Shown: positions 35,951-48,000, counted from the first letter of the stretch. The stretch: 64,000 nt of DNA from Pohlia nutans (GCA_022496805.1 CM040106.1:992001-1056000), one strand, 5' to 3'. Notes: generated from the letters alone by a model not told the origin. Made by a program: numbers and translations.

Positions 35951-36528
35951 ATTCGTTAAAATGAGACAAATTGAAGTCTCATTTTAATCCCTTTTATATT
36001 TAGATCATAGAAAGTGTTCATTAAATTGAGACATTTCAATAAATTGAGACTTTTAAATGCCAAAACACATTTATAATTACTATTTTTAGATTCATGGAGT
36101 AGGATGACCCAACAATGAATCTTTATATTATTCCATCTCATTCGAAATCTAGATAGACCATAGTAATCCGCAACGTCAACAATTTCAACATTTATTAAAA
36201 AACTGAGAGTCGCATGCGACAATAAATGAAACATCTTAAACCCTAAAATTCAATTCAAAGTTCCTAATGAAGTATGTTGAAAAATAATAATGAAAACAAT
36301 CAAGTATGCTATTAATAGTAATCAACAATCAATACATTGCCAAACTATTTTAACAAAATTGATAAAGTATATACATCTAAACATCTGAAAACAAGTAAAT
36401 GCGAAGTGCATTCATCGCTACACTGTACAACTAAGACAACTTATATATGTATCAACTATTCATCCATCTCAAAAGTCTAATCTTTGCCACACCCTACAAC
36501 GAAGAGAACTTCTATATCTATGAATTAC
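35951..36528. other. No gene seen
   Basis: AT-rich sequence between the tandem array and the DUF7869 fragment. Confidence 0.5.
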
Positions 36529-37681
36529 TCAACCCTCCGCAATAGATGCGTCATCCTCAGAGTCAACCGTAAAAACTTCCATTGATGCCTTGATGATGTC
36601 AATTTGTGGCTTTCGAATTGCCACCCTCGGATCAGAAGTTCCTACTTGCATTCGTGGCTTCCAAGCCATCATGATACAGTCCGTGCTAGACCACGTTGGG
36701 TTTAGGGATTGATCTTTGCGCCACACGTTGCCTATTTTTGTGTCCCATCCATCATATGTTTCCATATTGATGTGTCGTTCTGAAGCAGGCGTCCAATATT
36801 GAATTTGGATCATATGCAAATGACCCGGATCCAAACTCGGGTTTGTAAATGCTCTGGCAAGCCAGAATGGCCTTGCGTCACGGTCAGCAGGACGGACTGC
36901 AATAAATAACCTGCAAAGGTATCTCGATTGACAAGGAATGAAGCGCGTGGACGATCCCGTTTACGTCCAATAAATGGTGCATCCTCTGCATCCTCTTCTT
37001 GCAGTGTGCCATCCCTCTGCATCCGATCAGACTCGTCATAAATGATCGTTGAAGCCAGCCAAAATCCCCGTAGTAATCCTTCACATGGCAAGAGTGCAGC
37101 ATCGTGAGTTGTTCTAACACCTTTCCAAAATTCTTTTAAAGGATCATTCTTCCGTCTGAATTCTCCTGCGAGATCATCGTCCGCCATTCCGTTCTTGTGT
37201 GCAATAAAACCGTTCAAACCTCTCTTAATCTCATCAAGTGAACGCAACTTTTGGGGAACTAGAGGAAGGGGATAACCGCTGGGAACTCTTGGTCGCCCAT
37301 CTTCAGTTTCAGATCACAAGCAAATCCCGTTGCCGTGCTCTGGCAACTAGATATTATCCGTACACAAATTCTTGTACTCCATCAAAGGCCACCCACTAGA
37401 ATCCATATAGAACTTGAATTGCTGGAACTTAGAATGACCTGATAAGAAATCGTTGCTTGAGCCTAAATAACCATCCTCAAAACGCTTGAAATCAAGAACC
37501 TCCTCAATAAAATGTGGAATCACAAGGTGTGCTTCACACTCCATGAAGGATTTCATGAGTCTTGGAATTATCAGATAGTTATTAGTCTTCAACCTCTCAC
37601 TCCATTGGCCGAACATGGCATCTATGTTTTCATGCGTGTGTCCAACTATGAGGAAGTTGATGTACACTTTGCGGTGTTAAG
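36529..37681 (-). pseudogene. DUF7869-type transposase-like protein, C-terminal fragment
   Basis: The 5' end reads VYINFLIVGHTHENIDAMFG, a hallmark of DUF7869 proteins, which resemble DDE-type transposases. It continues through WPLMEYKNL to a TAG near 37347, then KLRSLDEIKRGLNGF, FWKGVRTTHDAALL, RGFWLAS and an RPRASF block. Near 36900 the frame shifts by one base: the block before ends NRDTFA, the block after reads LFIAVRPADRD and RPFWLARAFTN. The tail (IQIQYWTPAS) matches the end of the larger copy at 60092-63990. The N-terminal half and the LDNS...DNKN block are missing; homology stops at 37681, where an unrelated GTCGAC-rich locus begins. Function cannot be retained. Confidence 0.75.
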
Positions 37682-38398
37682 GGGGCTTTCTAGGAACCGA
37701 CCTTAAACGAATGAGACTACTCCTCACAATACTACTCTACTCTAGACTAGTCAATAGAGATTGAGAGGAGTAGTAAGAGGTTTCTAACGAAGGAGAACGT
37801 ACTGTCGACTATGAAAAAGCACGAGTATGCTAGTAAGTCGGCTCCTGCATACCCACAGACAACTGCAACTAACCAAGATGCAAACACAAAGAGCGATACA
37901 AGAGCAGGAAATGATACTACTACAGCAGTAGTCTAATATACTAGTGCACACACGAAGGTCTACAACAAGAATGAAGTACAACTGAGGCTGCCAGTAAAGA
38001 AGATGTACAAAATGTATAGCAACACCTCTCTCAAGGAGAGGGAAAGTACATACAGGCGATTGGTCTGACAATGTGTCAGACTGGTCGACCGGAATAGTCG
38101 GGTCGACCAGTCTGTACCAGCCTGTACTATCGGGTATCGCCTGCCGGGTCTATTCCTGCCGGGTATAGACTAGCCTACTCTTAGCCTGAGGGAATATCCA
38201 ACGAATATTCGGTTAACATTGCCCGCCATCTGAGCTAAGTACACTCATGTGGACTTTAGTCTACCCCGGTAGGCGACTAGGGAAAATGGTCACGAGGAAT
38301 GACTAAATTACTTGCGGTCAAGACGTCTGCGAGTAGTTGACCCGGACTATTGTCGACTCGTCACTGGTTGACGTCGCTGGAGTCCTGGGTCATGATGG
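37682..38398. other. 3' flank of the GTCGAC-rich locus; no gene
   Basis: Between the DUF7869 fragment and the coiled-coil gene. It contains the perfect hairpin at 38077-38114 and several GTCGAC sites. The open frames seen are not convincing. Confidence 0.45.
38077..38114. repeat. Perfect 14-bp inverted repeat
   Basis: CAGACTGGTCGACC at 38077-38090 and its exact reverse complement at 38101-38114, separated by 10 bases. Each arm contains the GTCGAC word enriched across this locus. Confidence 0.9.
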
Positions 38399-38540
38399 GT
38401 GAGCGGATATCTGAAGGCATCCCTGAGAAGTCGAACCCAAAAGAGTGTGGTTAAGAGACTGCGGGTGAGTCGACTGGAGTGTCGACTGCTGATGGTGTGT
38501 GTGCTGTCGTCGTCTGGTCGGGTGCAAGGAACTGCTGGTC

Positions 38541-40032
38541 CTACTGCTGCTGTGGTGGAGGAGGGTGCTGTGTTGTTGGCTGGTGTTGCACCGTGTCTTG
38601 GGGGTCGGCTGGTGGTGTCTGCTGGTCTTCCTGCAGCTGGTCTCGATCCTCGTCTTCAGTGGTCGACTCGCTGTCGTCCGCGTCGTCGTCCTCACTAAAT
38701 TTGACGTCGATAGTCATTAGCTCGTTATCGTCAGTCAACTGGTTCTCCCAGAGCGAATGGTCGGGTTCAAAGTGGCTCTTATCTTCGTCTTCTTCTTCGT
38801 CTACTAGTGGGATCTCCAAGTCAGGGTGGTCGAGCTGTAGTTGGTCGAGTTTCAGGCGGTACATGTTGAGCTGGTGGCGGTCGGTGCTGAGGGTGTGGAG
38901 GAGAATCTTGATTTGGTTTTTTTCTTTCAGTCGGAGTCGGTACTTGCGCGCTCGAAGTTAATGGAGTTGCAACTCCCTTATTGCAAATTGTCAAGACTTC
39001 TCCTCGTTGTCCTGTAGCAGTTGGTGGAGTTGGTTGTTGGAGTCGACTATGTCTTTCCGAGCTTGCTGAAGACTGAGCAGGGTTGCTGTTACCTCGGCTC
39101 GTGCTGACCCAAGTTCATTTCGTACTACCACGAGCTCGCTCTGGTGAGTCTGGATCTGCTGTCGACTGGCATTGAGGTCGACTATCAGCTTGGCGACTTA
39201 GTTGTCCGACTGAATCTTCTCCTCGGTGACGGTGGTGAGTGTGGTGCGCATGTTTGCCAGCTCGGTAGTGAGGGTGTTGACCTGCTACTTGTATCCTGTG
39301 GAGTCTTTGGCGAGTTGACTGCTCTCCATCCGGGTGCGGTCGAGCTCGGCTTGAAGGTTGGTCGTTGGTGTTCTGCTGGGCGACCGTTTGGTGCGTATAC
39401 TCCTGGTCAGTGCTAGGAAAATAAGATTCAAGGAGTAAGTCCAATACCTCGGCCGAAGGGCAGATTGTGGTCTTCGTGGTCTGCATCGTCTTGATGTCGA
39501 TGGCAATCGAGTTGAACATCCATGTCGCCTAGTCCCATTGCATGTCGCGGTCGATAAGGGACTCGACTGTGCAAAGGACGTTGAGCATTTCCTTGCTGAT
39601 GTAGGTCGTCTTGCGTTTGAACCCGAGGCCTTGAATGAACGCCGTCAGTCGCTTGTGGTGTTCGGCTTTGCAGTGGCAGATGCTGTAGCCCTCAGCAGTC
39701 TTGTCGGCAGCGGAATACTCCTCAAACCGACCCGGTGGGTACTCCTCAGGTGCAATCGGCTGCATGGTAATGCCGAATGAAAGTTTCAGTATTTCGTGGA
39801 CGACAGTCGGGTTGATCGTAGCTGTCTGAGTGTGGACGCAGGCCTCGATTGTCTTGCCTTTGAAGTCGGCTGTCGCGGCGTTGATGAACTCCTCGATCAG
39901 CTCCATGCTTGGCGCGCGTTGGGAGTTGTCCCAGTTGAGTGCGACAAACTCGGAGACGCCGATCGACTTGATGAAATCCGCCTTGGTCGGGTGTTCATTG
40001 GCGTAGTCCTGCCACCCCCGAATCGGCCGCAT
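38541..40032 (-). pseudogene. Transposon-like protein: N-terminal domain, coiled coil, acidic tail
   Basis: The first 165 residues (40032-39529) include MELIEEFINAATADFKGKT and HEILKLSFG, which resemble the gag-like 'putative plant transposon protein' domain of large plant elements. A TAG (39529-39531), one frameshift near 39362, and four further stops (39285-39287, 39198-39200, 38991-38993, 38958-38960) interrupt what is otherwise one frame with clear heptad-type coiled coil (LQAELDRTRMESSQLAKDS, ASRQQIQTHQSELVVVRNEL, LLSLQQARKDIVDSNNQL). It ends in an acidic and then Gln/Pro-rich tail (DEEEDEDKSHFEPD). Every stop could come from a Gln or Arg codon by a C-to-T change. Domain assignment is tentative. 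Confidence 0.6.
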
Positions 40033-40346
40033 CGACTGAAAGGCTAGGGTTTTGTAGAGCCCTTCCTTTGTGGGGATCGAAATTTTGTAAGTCGGTGGTG
40101 CGGAGGACTAGAGATGTTGTGGGCCGCGTTCAGTCGACGTGCCTTTCGCCAACGATTGGTCGGCTGAGAATCTGCACACAAAGAGACAAGAAAAAGGCCG
40201 GGCTGACCCCGAAGTCGGCTCGCTCGCAGTTGGCTGTAGTGCCGATGGGCGCGGCCGTTTAATACTCTTGCTACTCTCGTCTATCGCTCGCACAATCGAG
40301 CTACGAGATCGCTTGACTACTCTGCGACAATCTACTCTCAATTTTC

Positions 40347-40895
40347 TTAATCGCTTGTTAAGAATGCACAAGGCAAGGGCCGCGGCGTGGCGGTCGGCCG
40401 GAGGAGAATATTTGGCTCATGAGTATGAGTGCGAATATTTGGGAGAGTGGGTCGAGTTACAACCTGGTCGACTCGTTGGTTAGATTGATAGATCTGTCTG
40501 ATCCTATCGACTAGATGAGTCTCGAAGTCGTCTGGGCCAGTCGGATACAGGTTGTTGGTTCTAGGTGTCCCTGGCCGACTATTCATTTGACTAGGAGTAC
40601 TCAATTCCTGGTGAAATGTAGTCAACTGGCCCGGTCGACTTGGTTGAGATTCCAAGTGTAGTTGCTCAGACGCCGGGTTCTGGCTTGATAAAAGACCGGC
40701 AAGGCAGGAGTCTAATTCGTACCTACTACGACGTAGTTGATTTATCTCTATCTGTCGTTGATGCAAAATGATGGGAGGGTCGGTAGTGTACCTTACTAGT
40801 CTTTGATACGCACTGGAAGGTCGTTCCGGTAAGTCGAGTGGGTCGTCTAGAACCCTTCGTGGAGAAGACGGGTTGGACATCGTCTGGAACGCCAC
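40347..40895 (-). pseudogene. Unidentified frame upstream of the coiled-coil gene
   Basis: A 182-residue frame starting at or near MAFQTMSNPSSPRR and rich in Gln, Arg, Pro and Thr. It includes PPIILHQRQIEINQLRRSRY and DDFETHLVDRIRQIYQSNQR. It lies 315 bp upstream of the gene at 38541-40032 on the same strand, has similar GC content and shares the GTCGAC enrichment, so both may belong to one element or one spliced gene. No family recognised. Low-complexity composition suggests disorder. Confidence 0.4.
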
Positions 40896-42067
40896 TGTTG
40901 GGCGGGTAAACTAATGAGCCGTGGTATACATGGTCGGTATTATAGCTAGGGGTCGGGTCGAGAGAGTTGAGATGCCTCGTCCCATTGGTACATAAGTTTC
41001 GTGAAAAATGGTAACTTTCAGGGTATCCATCATTCCATGTGTGAACTCCATGTAGTGTTGTAAGGAAGGGTCGATAGAGGTCGATGCTGCGACTTGCCGC
41101 CGAATCTCGTATGTCAGTCAGGGATCCATTCCCATGGTAGTATCATGTACTATTGTCGGTGGGATGGTCTCTGACGGCAAGTTTCGCCACTCTCTTTGAA
41201 AACAGGGGTTAGAGAACTGGTCGGCAGTTACCTCTAGTGGTATCGGAGAACCGGTAGCTCGTGTACGCGGTCGTTCCATACTGGTGACGCGGCAGTTATC
41301 CGATCTAGATCTGGATCAGGATCTGAGATTTAGATCTCAATCGGAGATTTAAATGTGGATTTGCTAGGTAGGTCGGGCTCTGAGATCTGTTTGGCTAGTC
41401 TTTTGGGCTAGCCTAGTCGGTTGCTCTTTGGCACCGTAAGCCTTGTTCATAGACAGCTCTGACAGATTCCTGGTCAGTAGCATTATCGACTGTTGACCAC
41501 CTTGGCCGACTGTCAAACACAATGATCTCCGAGGCTCTTTACGGCCACTCGGGCTCTAGACTTTTCCCTGGACTATGATGTTCGTGTAGGAAGCAGATGG
41601 CTGCTGTTTCCCAGGGACGTATAGCGCCTAGCGATAGTCGACAAAATCGACTACTGACTAGCCCAACAGAAAGACTGGTTTTTGAGCTGAACTTTGCATG
41701 GTCGCTAGGAATGCTATTCTGTGAGCAGTGAGCGGTGAGCAGTAAAATTTCAGGATTTTTGAATGGGTTTAGTATGGAAAATGGGTCCTATGACCGAGGA
41801 TTTAGTATGATCGTAAGGTATTTTGTGGTTTTTTTTCAGGTACTGGTCCTACTTCCGTGGGGTTAGGGTTCCCTATTTTCGCGTGTTTAGCGGGATTAGG
41901 GTCTTGGGGTTTAGGGGCATGGTGGCATGCATGGAGTAGAATGCGGTAGTGAGCTAGTGCATGGCGTGGCCTTAAAGGGCAGAGGGTTATTGAGGATCAT
42001 TCAATCACGTGTTTCAATTGTTGCATGTGCTACGGGATTCTCAAACAACTGAGGATCCCATAGACCA
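40896..42067. other. No gene seen
   Basis: GC-balanced 5' side of the GTCGAC-rich locus, then ordinary flank. Near 41720 there is a small 8-bp-type repeat (GTGAGCAGTGAGCGGTGAGC). No LTR matching 37.7-38.3 kb was found. Confidence 0.45.
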
Positions 42068-42206
42068 AAACATACAATGTTCTTCATTGATTCCGGTGAT
42101 ATAGAATTTGGTTCCATTTGAATTCTACTTTTCACAACGTGATCAATTGAGATTGTCATTTTAAAACCATGAATCCTTGGTCCTTTAGGTGTTAATAAAG
42201 TGAGCA
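42068..42206. repeat. Single arm of the 13-kb foldback family
   Basis: Aligns along its length with 13090-13210: TTCTTCATTGATTCCGGTGA, then TTTTCACAACGTGATC and TCATTTTAAAACCATGAATC followed by CCTTTAGG. Only one arm is present here. Confidence 0.65.
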
Positions 42207-42839
42207 ATTCTTAGAGGCATATGTACCGAAACCTTACGTAAACAACATATGATATAATGCATTTGATATGTAAGTTTTGTTCAGATAACCGAGTGTTGGA
42301 ACCCTTATGAGAGTGATGGACGAACCGTTCTAGCTGGGGAGTCTGCTCTTTTGGGCTTCTGCTCACGTTGAGCTGAAAAATCTGTAGATATCAAACTCAA
42401 CAGTTCCTCACCGATGTCGAGACATTATTATGCTTCATGACAAGCTGGTGTGCCTTGGATTAATGCACTCTCCATGCTGGCCTTTTCTAACTGTTTGTAT
42501 TTTCATGTTCTCTTCACAGTGGGGTTTTGTGTTTTTGGTAGTCTTTGTTCCATCATATGGACAAGTGAAAAGTGACTGGAGAAATTTTGAGGATAGCACA
42601 CTTTCTGTAGCTATGTGCAGTATAAGAGTTTTCTTGAAGCCACATTGACAGTGTGCGTATCAAGTGGTATCGATCCGAGTGGAAGCAATGTTGTCTTGAT
42701 TTATCAAGGGCAGAAGGACTCGTAAAGTAAATAACATAGGAGATTAGAGGGAATCAAAGCACGAAAATAATGAATAAAAGTAGGCGGCGGCCCTTTTAGT
42801 CTCGCAGCTCAAAAGAATACAATTGAAAACGCAGGAAAT
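42207..42839. other. No gene seen
   Basis: Mixed sequence with only short frames. Confidence 0.45.
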
Positions 42840-43640
42840 CAATTCCAATCGGAAAACTCGCTTGAATTGGCAGAATCGCTACACGAGATCTTCTCTGTAG
42901 CTCCCAAGTCCAAAAATTTACGAACCCTAGAACTAACCTTTCGAGACTTTTCCAGACAAGCATTACTCTGTGGATCGGTGGTGAAGGCATCTGCCAGGGG
43001 CTGAACATAACAAAGTAAACTGTAGGACACGGAATTGGGGCTGCAATCTAGTGGTGGAGATGCTTATCAGGCGTCATCTCCGGCTTCTCTTTAGCGCTCC
43101 AGTGTGCGTTTAACTGCGTCACGCATAAAATAAATTAGAAATACAACAAAAAGAAAGGAGTAGAATAGCTTAGCAAAGAGATTGGAGGAAAATTGAATTT
43201 GGAGTAGTACCTCCGCTAAGAACTGCGGGCCGTGCTTTGGATTTGCACTGGACAACATCTTGTCGTACTCGGATTTTTTGTCCTTGATTGTTGCCTTAGA
43301 AGCTTGGTTCATAGCGTCCCTCAACCCTTTAGCAGAGCAATTTTTAGGTGGTGTTTTTTCGTAATACAAACGGCTTGCCTCATCGGAGGCAGCTGCGATG
43401 TCGTGTTGCAGTGAAGACAAAGAGAGGTATTAGAACACAGTCCGGGATAGGACAACAGTGTGGGGAAAATAGGAGGTTGAGATTTCTTACTCTATACAAG
43501 AACGTGATGAAGACGTCCTTCGTAAGTGGATGCCATGAGAATGGGGGCTTCCGGTTCTTGCACCAATTGTACTCCTCCGGAGTGAGGAGGGATTTTGAAA
43601 TCAGTGAGCGGAAGTTACCCAAAACTGTTTATTCTGTCCA
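42840..43640 (-). CDS. Possible small spliced gene, unidentified
   Basis: Three protein-like segments on the minus strand are bordered by splice-like sites. Segment 1 (about 43622-43494) includes LISKSLLTPEEYNWCKNRKP and PFSWHPLTKDVFITFLYR before GTAAGA. Segment 2 (about 43409-43211) follows CATCGCAG and reads ASDEASRLYYEKTPPKNCSA to PKHGPQFLAE before GTACTA. Segment 3 follows GTGACGCAG (about 43108) and reads LNAHWSAKEKPEMTPDKHLH to TAG. Segments 2 and 3 join in phase; segments 1 and 2 do not with these sites, so a site is misread or the gene is broken. A fourth segment (LADAFTTDPQSNACLEKSRK, about 43000-42840) may be untranslated or alternative. No family recognised. Confidence 0.35.
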
Positions 43641-44143
43641 ACATGTGAATCATATTGTTTTTCACGTGCGAATGTTGGTCGACCTACAAAGATACATTTT
43701 GGAAATGGTAAGAAGATACTCATCACAAGAAATATATATCCAAATAAAAGAAGGTGTATATGGTCAAAATAATTACCTAGTGATGTCATTCATGGCATCA
43801 ATGAGTTGGCCAGTGTGGCCAAGTGTAAGCAAAAGTCTTAAGGGCATATTCGTTAAATTGGGACTATTCCGTAGACTTGGGACTTTTTAAACCCCTTGTA
43901 GTTGCCATATCCAAGTATGTTTGAACAGCTGAATGATGTCTTTGGTCGCTCTCTTTCGTCGTGTACTTTCCTTGAATGATTAATATTGTATTCGTACTAT
44001 GTTTTGTAACACTTGGACCAGACGCACGACAATGTTTGATTGCAATATGTAACGGCATTCAAGGTCACACTAGTAAAACGGCATTAGTTAGAACTAGCGC
44101 GGGTATAAATTGGTGTTTGTTTTGCTGGTGGTCGCCAAGTCAT

Positions 44144-44216
44144 GGGTCCAAGGTTGGTTGGAGAAGGACGTTCGTGTTGCAATTGTACGATCCGGGTTCG
44201 AATCCCGTTGGGTCCG
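44144..44216 (+). tRNA. tRNA-like sequence, perhaps tRNA-Cys derived
   Basis: GGGTCCA at 44144 and TGGGTCC at 44209 can pair as a 7-bp acceptor stem (two G-U pairs). A T-arm CCGGG-TTCGAAT-CCCG lies at 44192-44207, and TTGCAAT (GCA anticodon) sits where an anticodon loop should be. The D-arm is poor and the anticodon stem is weak, so this is a tRNA relic or SINE head rather than a working gene. Confidence 0.3.
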
Positions 44217-45031
44217 TTTCAGCGTTTATTGTAATATACGTGGCTTGGTGCTGCTAGTGATTTTATCATAGGCAGGAAAGTTTGTACCAACCAACCGGCT
44301 CTGTCCCATCTACCTGAGACAACTGTTCATGTTGAGCTACACAAAAAATACAAGGGGAATAAATAGTGGTATTTACCATTATTTGCCCTCCTTTTCTTTG
44401 ATAGTTCTGTTTTATTCACTAATCTACTCGTAATGGTTGGTTACTTCTAATTTTCTTTTAGCGAAAAATAATTGATGAAGCATGTTATATTGCAATGATG
44501 TTTTTTCTCTTTGAATGTGTGCTTAATGGTGATTTTTAGTAGTTTAAATTTTGTTTCGAGGAGTTCCATTGAGGAAGTATGGGTTATACCTCTGGCTCTT
44601 GCCGTAATGTCTATTTGTGGATCCGCTTTCCATTCGTTTCACTTCATATACAATCATTCTATATACCACCTTCCGTTCTCATTCACCTCTACCTTCTATT
44701 GGCAATTCATGAATTATTCAAGACTATTCTGTTTTAAGATCCAGCATATAAAGGTGATTTTAGTGAGTGTATTATGTTTCTCACATGGTCACCCTATTCC
44801 CACAACCAGACTAAGTATTAATAATTCTCAACACCACAACACGGTGCAAACTCGGGGAAGTCACTCTTTGTATCCTTTGAGTATCACGTGTGAACAAACG
44901 GTATTTAATAGTACCCAAAGAATTATTATTATACATCCTATACATCCTCTTCATGTGTACATGGTAATCCAACTACCATGGCATGAAGTAATGATTAATA
45001 GGTTAAGATTACATTTTAGCGCGTGACAATG
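44217..45031. other. No gene supported
   Basis: A 171-residue plus-strand frame at 44511-45026 is the longest here, but it is rich in Ile, His, Ser and Phe without motifs and is treated as chance. Confidence 0.45.
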
Positions 45032-48000
45032 TTCACGGCAAACGGACCATGACATGTAATTGCCACTGAATCATAGTTTAGGGAAAAATTGAACAACGCA
45101 ATATCTAAATGATGGAACCCTGCCACAATACACTTACCTTGCGAAGACGGTATTCACCCACACATGATCTATTCTCCTGGAAAATTTCCAAATCGGGTAT
45201 GTTATCAAAACTCGATATTGCCACACATTTACAATTATTGTTTATGTTCACCAAGTCCTCTAGCGGTCGTCTAGTAATTTGTATAAATCGATTTTTCTGA
45301 AGAGCGCTTCCTTCCACCTGTGCTGACGAAAAAAATAAATTTATAGTGCGTACTAGATTATGGTGGAAGGCGCCAAGTGAATACTTATATATCTACAACT
45401 GAAGTCTTTGTGGTGCCCGAATCTTCAACTTGATGCGCCCTACGAAGAAACTCAATTTTCCAGTATAGACCGGGCACCATTTCATTCAAAAATGACACTC
45501 ACATCCACTAATCACAAACAACTTCAATGCAATAATACGACAGAAAGCTAACCTTGTTTTGCCTTGCTGCTTCAATGGCTGCATGTTGCCTTATAACATC
45601 AGATTCCTGCGGTTGCCATGTAGTGTGGTAAGTATCTCACGACCTCCTTGAATTCAGCATAGAGCATCCAGCAGATGTTTTGAATCAATGACGGAAATCT
45701 ATACCTGTGTGGCTGGGATAATGTTGTCTACGGGACCTTCAGATGTGCCCACCTTCATGTGGACCATGAGGCACCTGCTGATGCAATCGAGGTGGTCTGA
45801 TGGATAATGTGCGTGGAAGGAGAGTCTGTGAACTCACTCGCACTCACAACCTGACTCATCCAAATTGCCTCCTGCAACTTCATTTGGTTCTGCCTTGCTT
45901 CCTCCTTGAGCCTGTCCAACTCCATTCTCAATACCTTGTTCTGCGTTGCCAGCTCCCTGCTTGCTCGTTGTGCCTCTCGATTCACGGCCAACTTCTTCTT
46001 CAAGATCTTCCGTAGTTGTATTCTCAAAGCTCTTTGTGCAGAAACTTTCTGCTCTCCACCGTCAACTGGCACGACGTCGTTGGGACCATCTGACAAGTCG
46101 GACTCCTTATGGGATGGGAAATCTAACAAGGATTCTCTATACACATCGTCATCAGATCCGCTATCAATCTCGATGGGATTGTCTTTATTAGACGGCAGGG
46201 AGACCGTCACCTCCTCCTTCACCGTAATCATAGCAGGAATGGGTGGGACTTTAGGTGGAGGCACAGCAAATATCTCACAAGTTGTGCTCGGAACCGCAAC
46301 CAGCACAAGTCCTGCATCGCGGACAGCGTCGTCCTCGATGGTTACCAATGGGCAATTGACCACTGGCACCGGAGAGGGAGTGAAACCCAACATGTCTTCT
46401 GACTCAGCGGCCGTTGACAAATTTCGGTTTTGCATACCATCGAGGACTGCACGGAATCAACGGCAACTGGCAATTTGTGGATATGTTCATCGCGCTCGTC
46501 AGCAGTAGCACGAGTGATTTCGGGAACGGGAGCTTCCTCACTGCTTGCCACTGGGCCGTTGACCACTGGCACCGGAGAGGGAGTGAAACCCAACAAGTCT
46601 TCTGACTCCGCAGCCATTGAAGAATTCGGAATTTCCATAGCGGCCACGCGTGCATCGTCCTCACCTCCCGATACCATCGAGGAATGGAGGGAATCAACGA
46701 CAACTGGGAGTCGGTCCGCGTCTCCAGTGCGCTCCTCCGTAGAAGGAAAATGCATCACGGGAGCGAGAGCTTCCTCAGTGGTTGCCAGTGGGCAATTGAC
46801 CACCGGCACAAGGTACGGAGTGAACCTCAATGTGTCTTCTGACTCACTGGCCGTGGAGGAATTTGAGTTCTCCATCTAGGCCACGCCTGCATCGTCCTCA
46901 CCTGCCGATAGCATTGACTGTTGGAGGGAACCAACGGCGACTGGAAGTTGGTCCCCATCTCCAGTGCGCTCGTCAGTAGAAGGAAAACTCTTCAGGAGAA
47001 CGGATACATCCTCGGTGGTTGCCAATGGGCAGTTTACCACTGGCACCAAAGAGGGAGTAGACCCCAACATGTTTTCTGCCTCAGATGAAGGTGGTTCAGA
47101 AATCCGCACTTCGGCCATGCGTGCCTCAAGCTCTCCTTCGACGCGATGCATAACCACGAATTGTTGGGCGGAGTTCACCTCTGCGCAATCCCCGGCTGCA
47201 ACAGAATCAGTTCCCAGTTCCTCCTCAATGTCTGCCGGAGGCGCACTATTATCATGATGGATTTCCAAATCACGGTATAGTTCATGGGCAGCGATACTGC
47301 CGTCACTGACCACGTCGTTCTCCACTCTGCTGCCCGCATGCATTGGCGACTTTTTTTGCTCAACAGTTACTACTAGGCAAGTCACTACTGGCAGTTGTAC
47401 ATCACCTGTGGACTCTTCACGCGCGTGATCAGATGGTACGCAAACTCTAGAAGGAAAGGGTTCGGGTGACATGAGACTAGCATAATCCCCTAGAAGTACC
47501 ATTGCTTCGCTCAAGTTCTTGGATTGACCAATCGGGCTGAAGGGTTGAGCCGATTCATGCTCGACTTCTGCTTGCCAAGGAGGACTGCACGGAGTCAGAG
47601 GTACTAGGGTACAGTGTTCTACAGTCTGCGCTGGTGCATCCCTTTGAGGCGAAAAGTGATGCTCATTCTCGACGTCCATGTCATTGGCACCTGACGCCGA
47701 GGCTTCCAGATCTTTTGCCTTGGTCAATGTCACGGCCGCGGTCTCAAGTGCGTCGTCCTCACCCTGCAACGCACTTCCCAAAGGCTCCTCTGCGTCGCTG
47801 TCTTGGGATGGTACAAACAGACTGCCAGTGGGCTTGCGTTTTAGATTTGTAGATGGCCACTCCCCCTCCCTCCCTGCACCTTCATCACTATGGTCACCGT
47901 CACGGTCCTTGTCTGATTCTTCGCCGTTTGCGCTAGACTCCACATTCAATGCGTCATCGGCAGTCTTACCACGGTCTGCAAGACTCTTGGACCGGAGTTC

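Larger units (their letters stand above)
37800..41645. repeat. GTCGAC-enriched locus
   Basis: By eye at least 13 GTCGAC words lie between 37803 and 41640 (for example 38087, 38103, 38352, 38468, 38482, 38663, 39050, 39162, 39177, 40133, 40467, 40640), against about one expected by chance. Many extend to AGTCGACT or GGTCGACC. They are scattered over coding and non-coding parts alike. Confidence 0.65.

Noticed and set aside
41226..41245. TGGTATCGGAGAACC as a primer binding site of an LTR element
   Set aside because: It resembles the plant PBS TGGTATCAGAGCC only in part, is on the opposite strand to the local genes, and no LTR pair was found around it.
37682..41700. LTR retrotransposon at the GTCGAC-rich locus
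   Set aside because: No direct terminal repeats could be matched between 37.7-38.3 kb and 41.0-41.7 kb, and no protease, integrase or reverse transcriptase motif is present.
44511..45026. 171-residue plus-strand open frame
   Set aside because: Dominated by Ile, His, Ser and Phe codons expected in AT-rich DNA, with no motif. A real minus-strand exon set lies immediately to its right.
45405..45485. Extra exon (VPGLYWKIEFLRRAHQ) between 45555 and 45317
   Set aside because: It looks protein-like, but no acceptor in the right phase was found, whereas the flanking exons join directly in phase.
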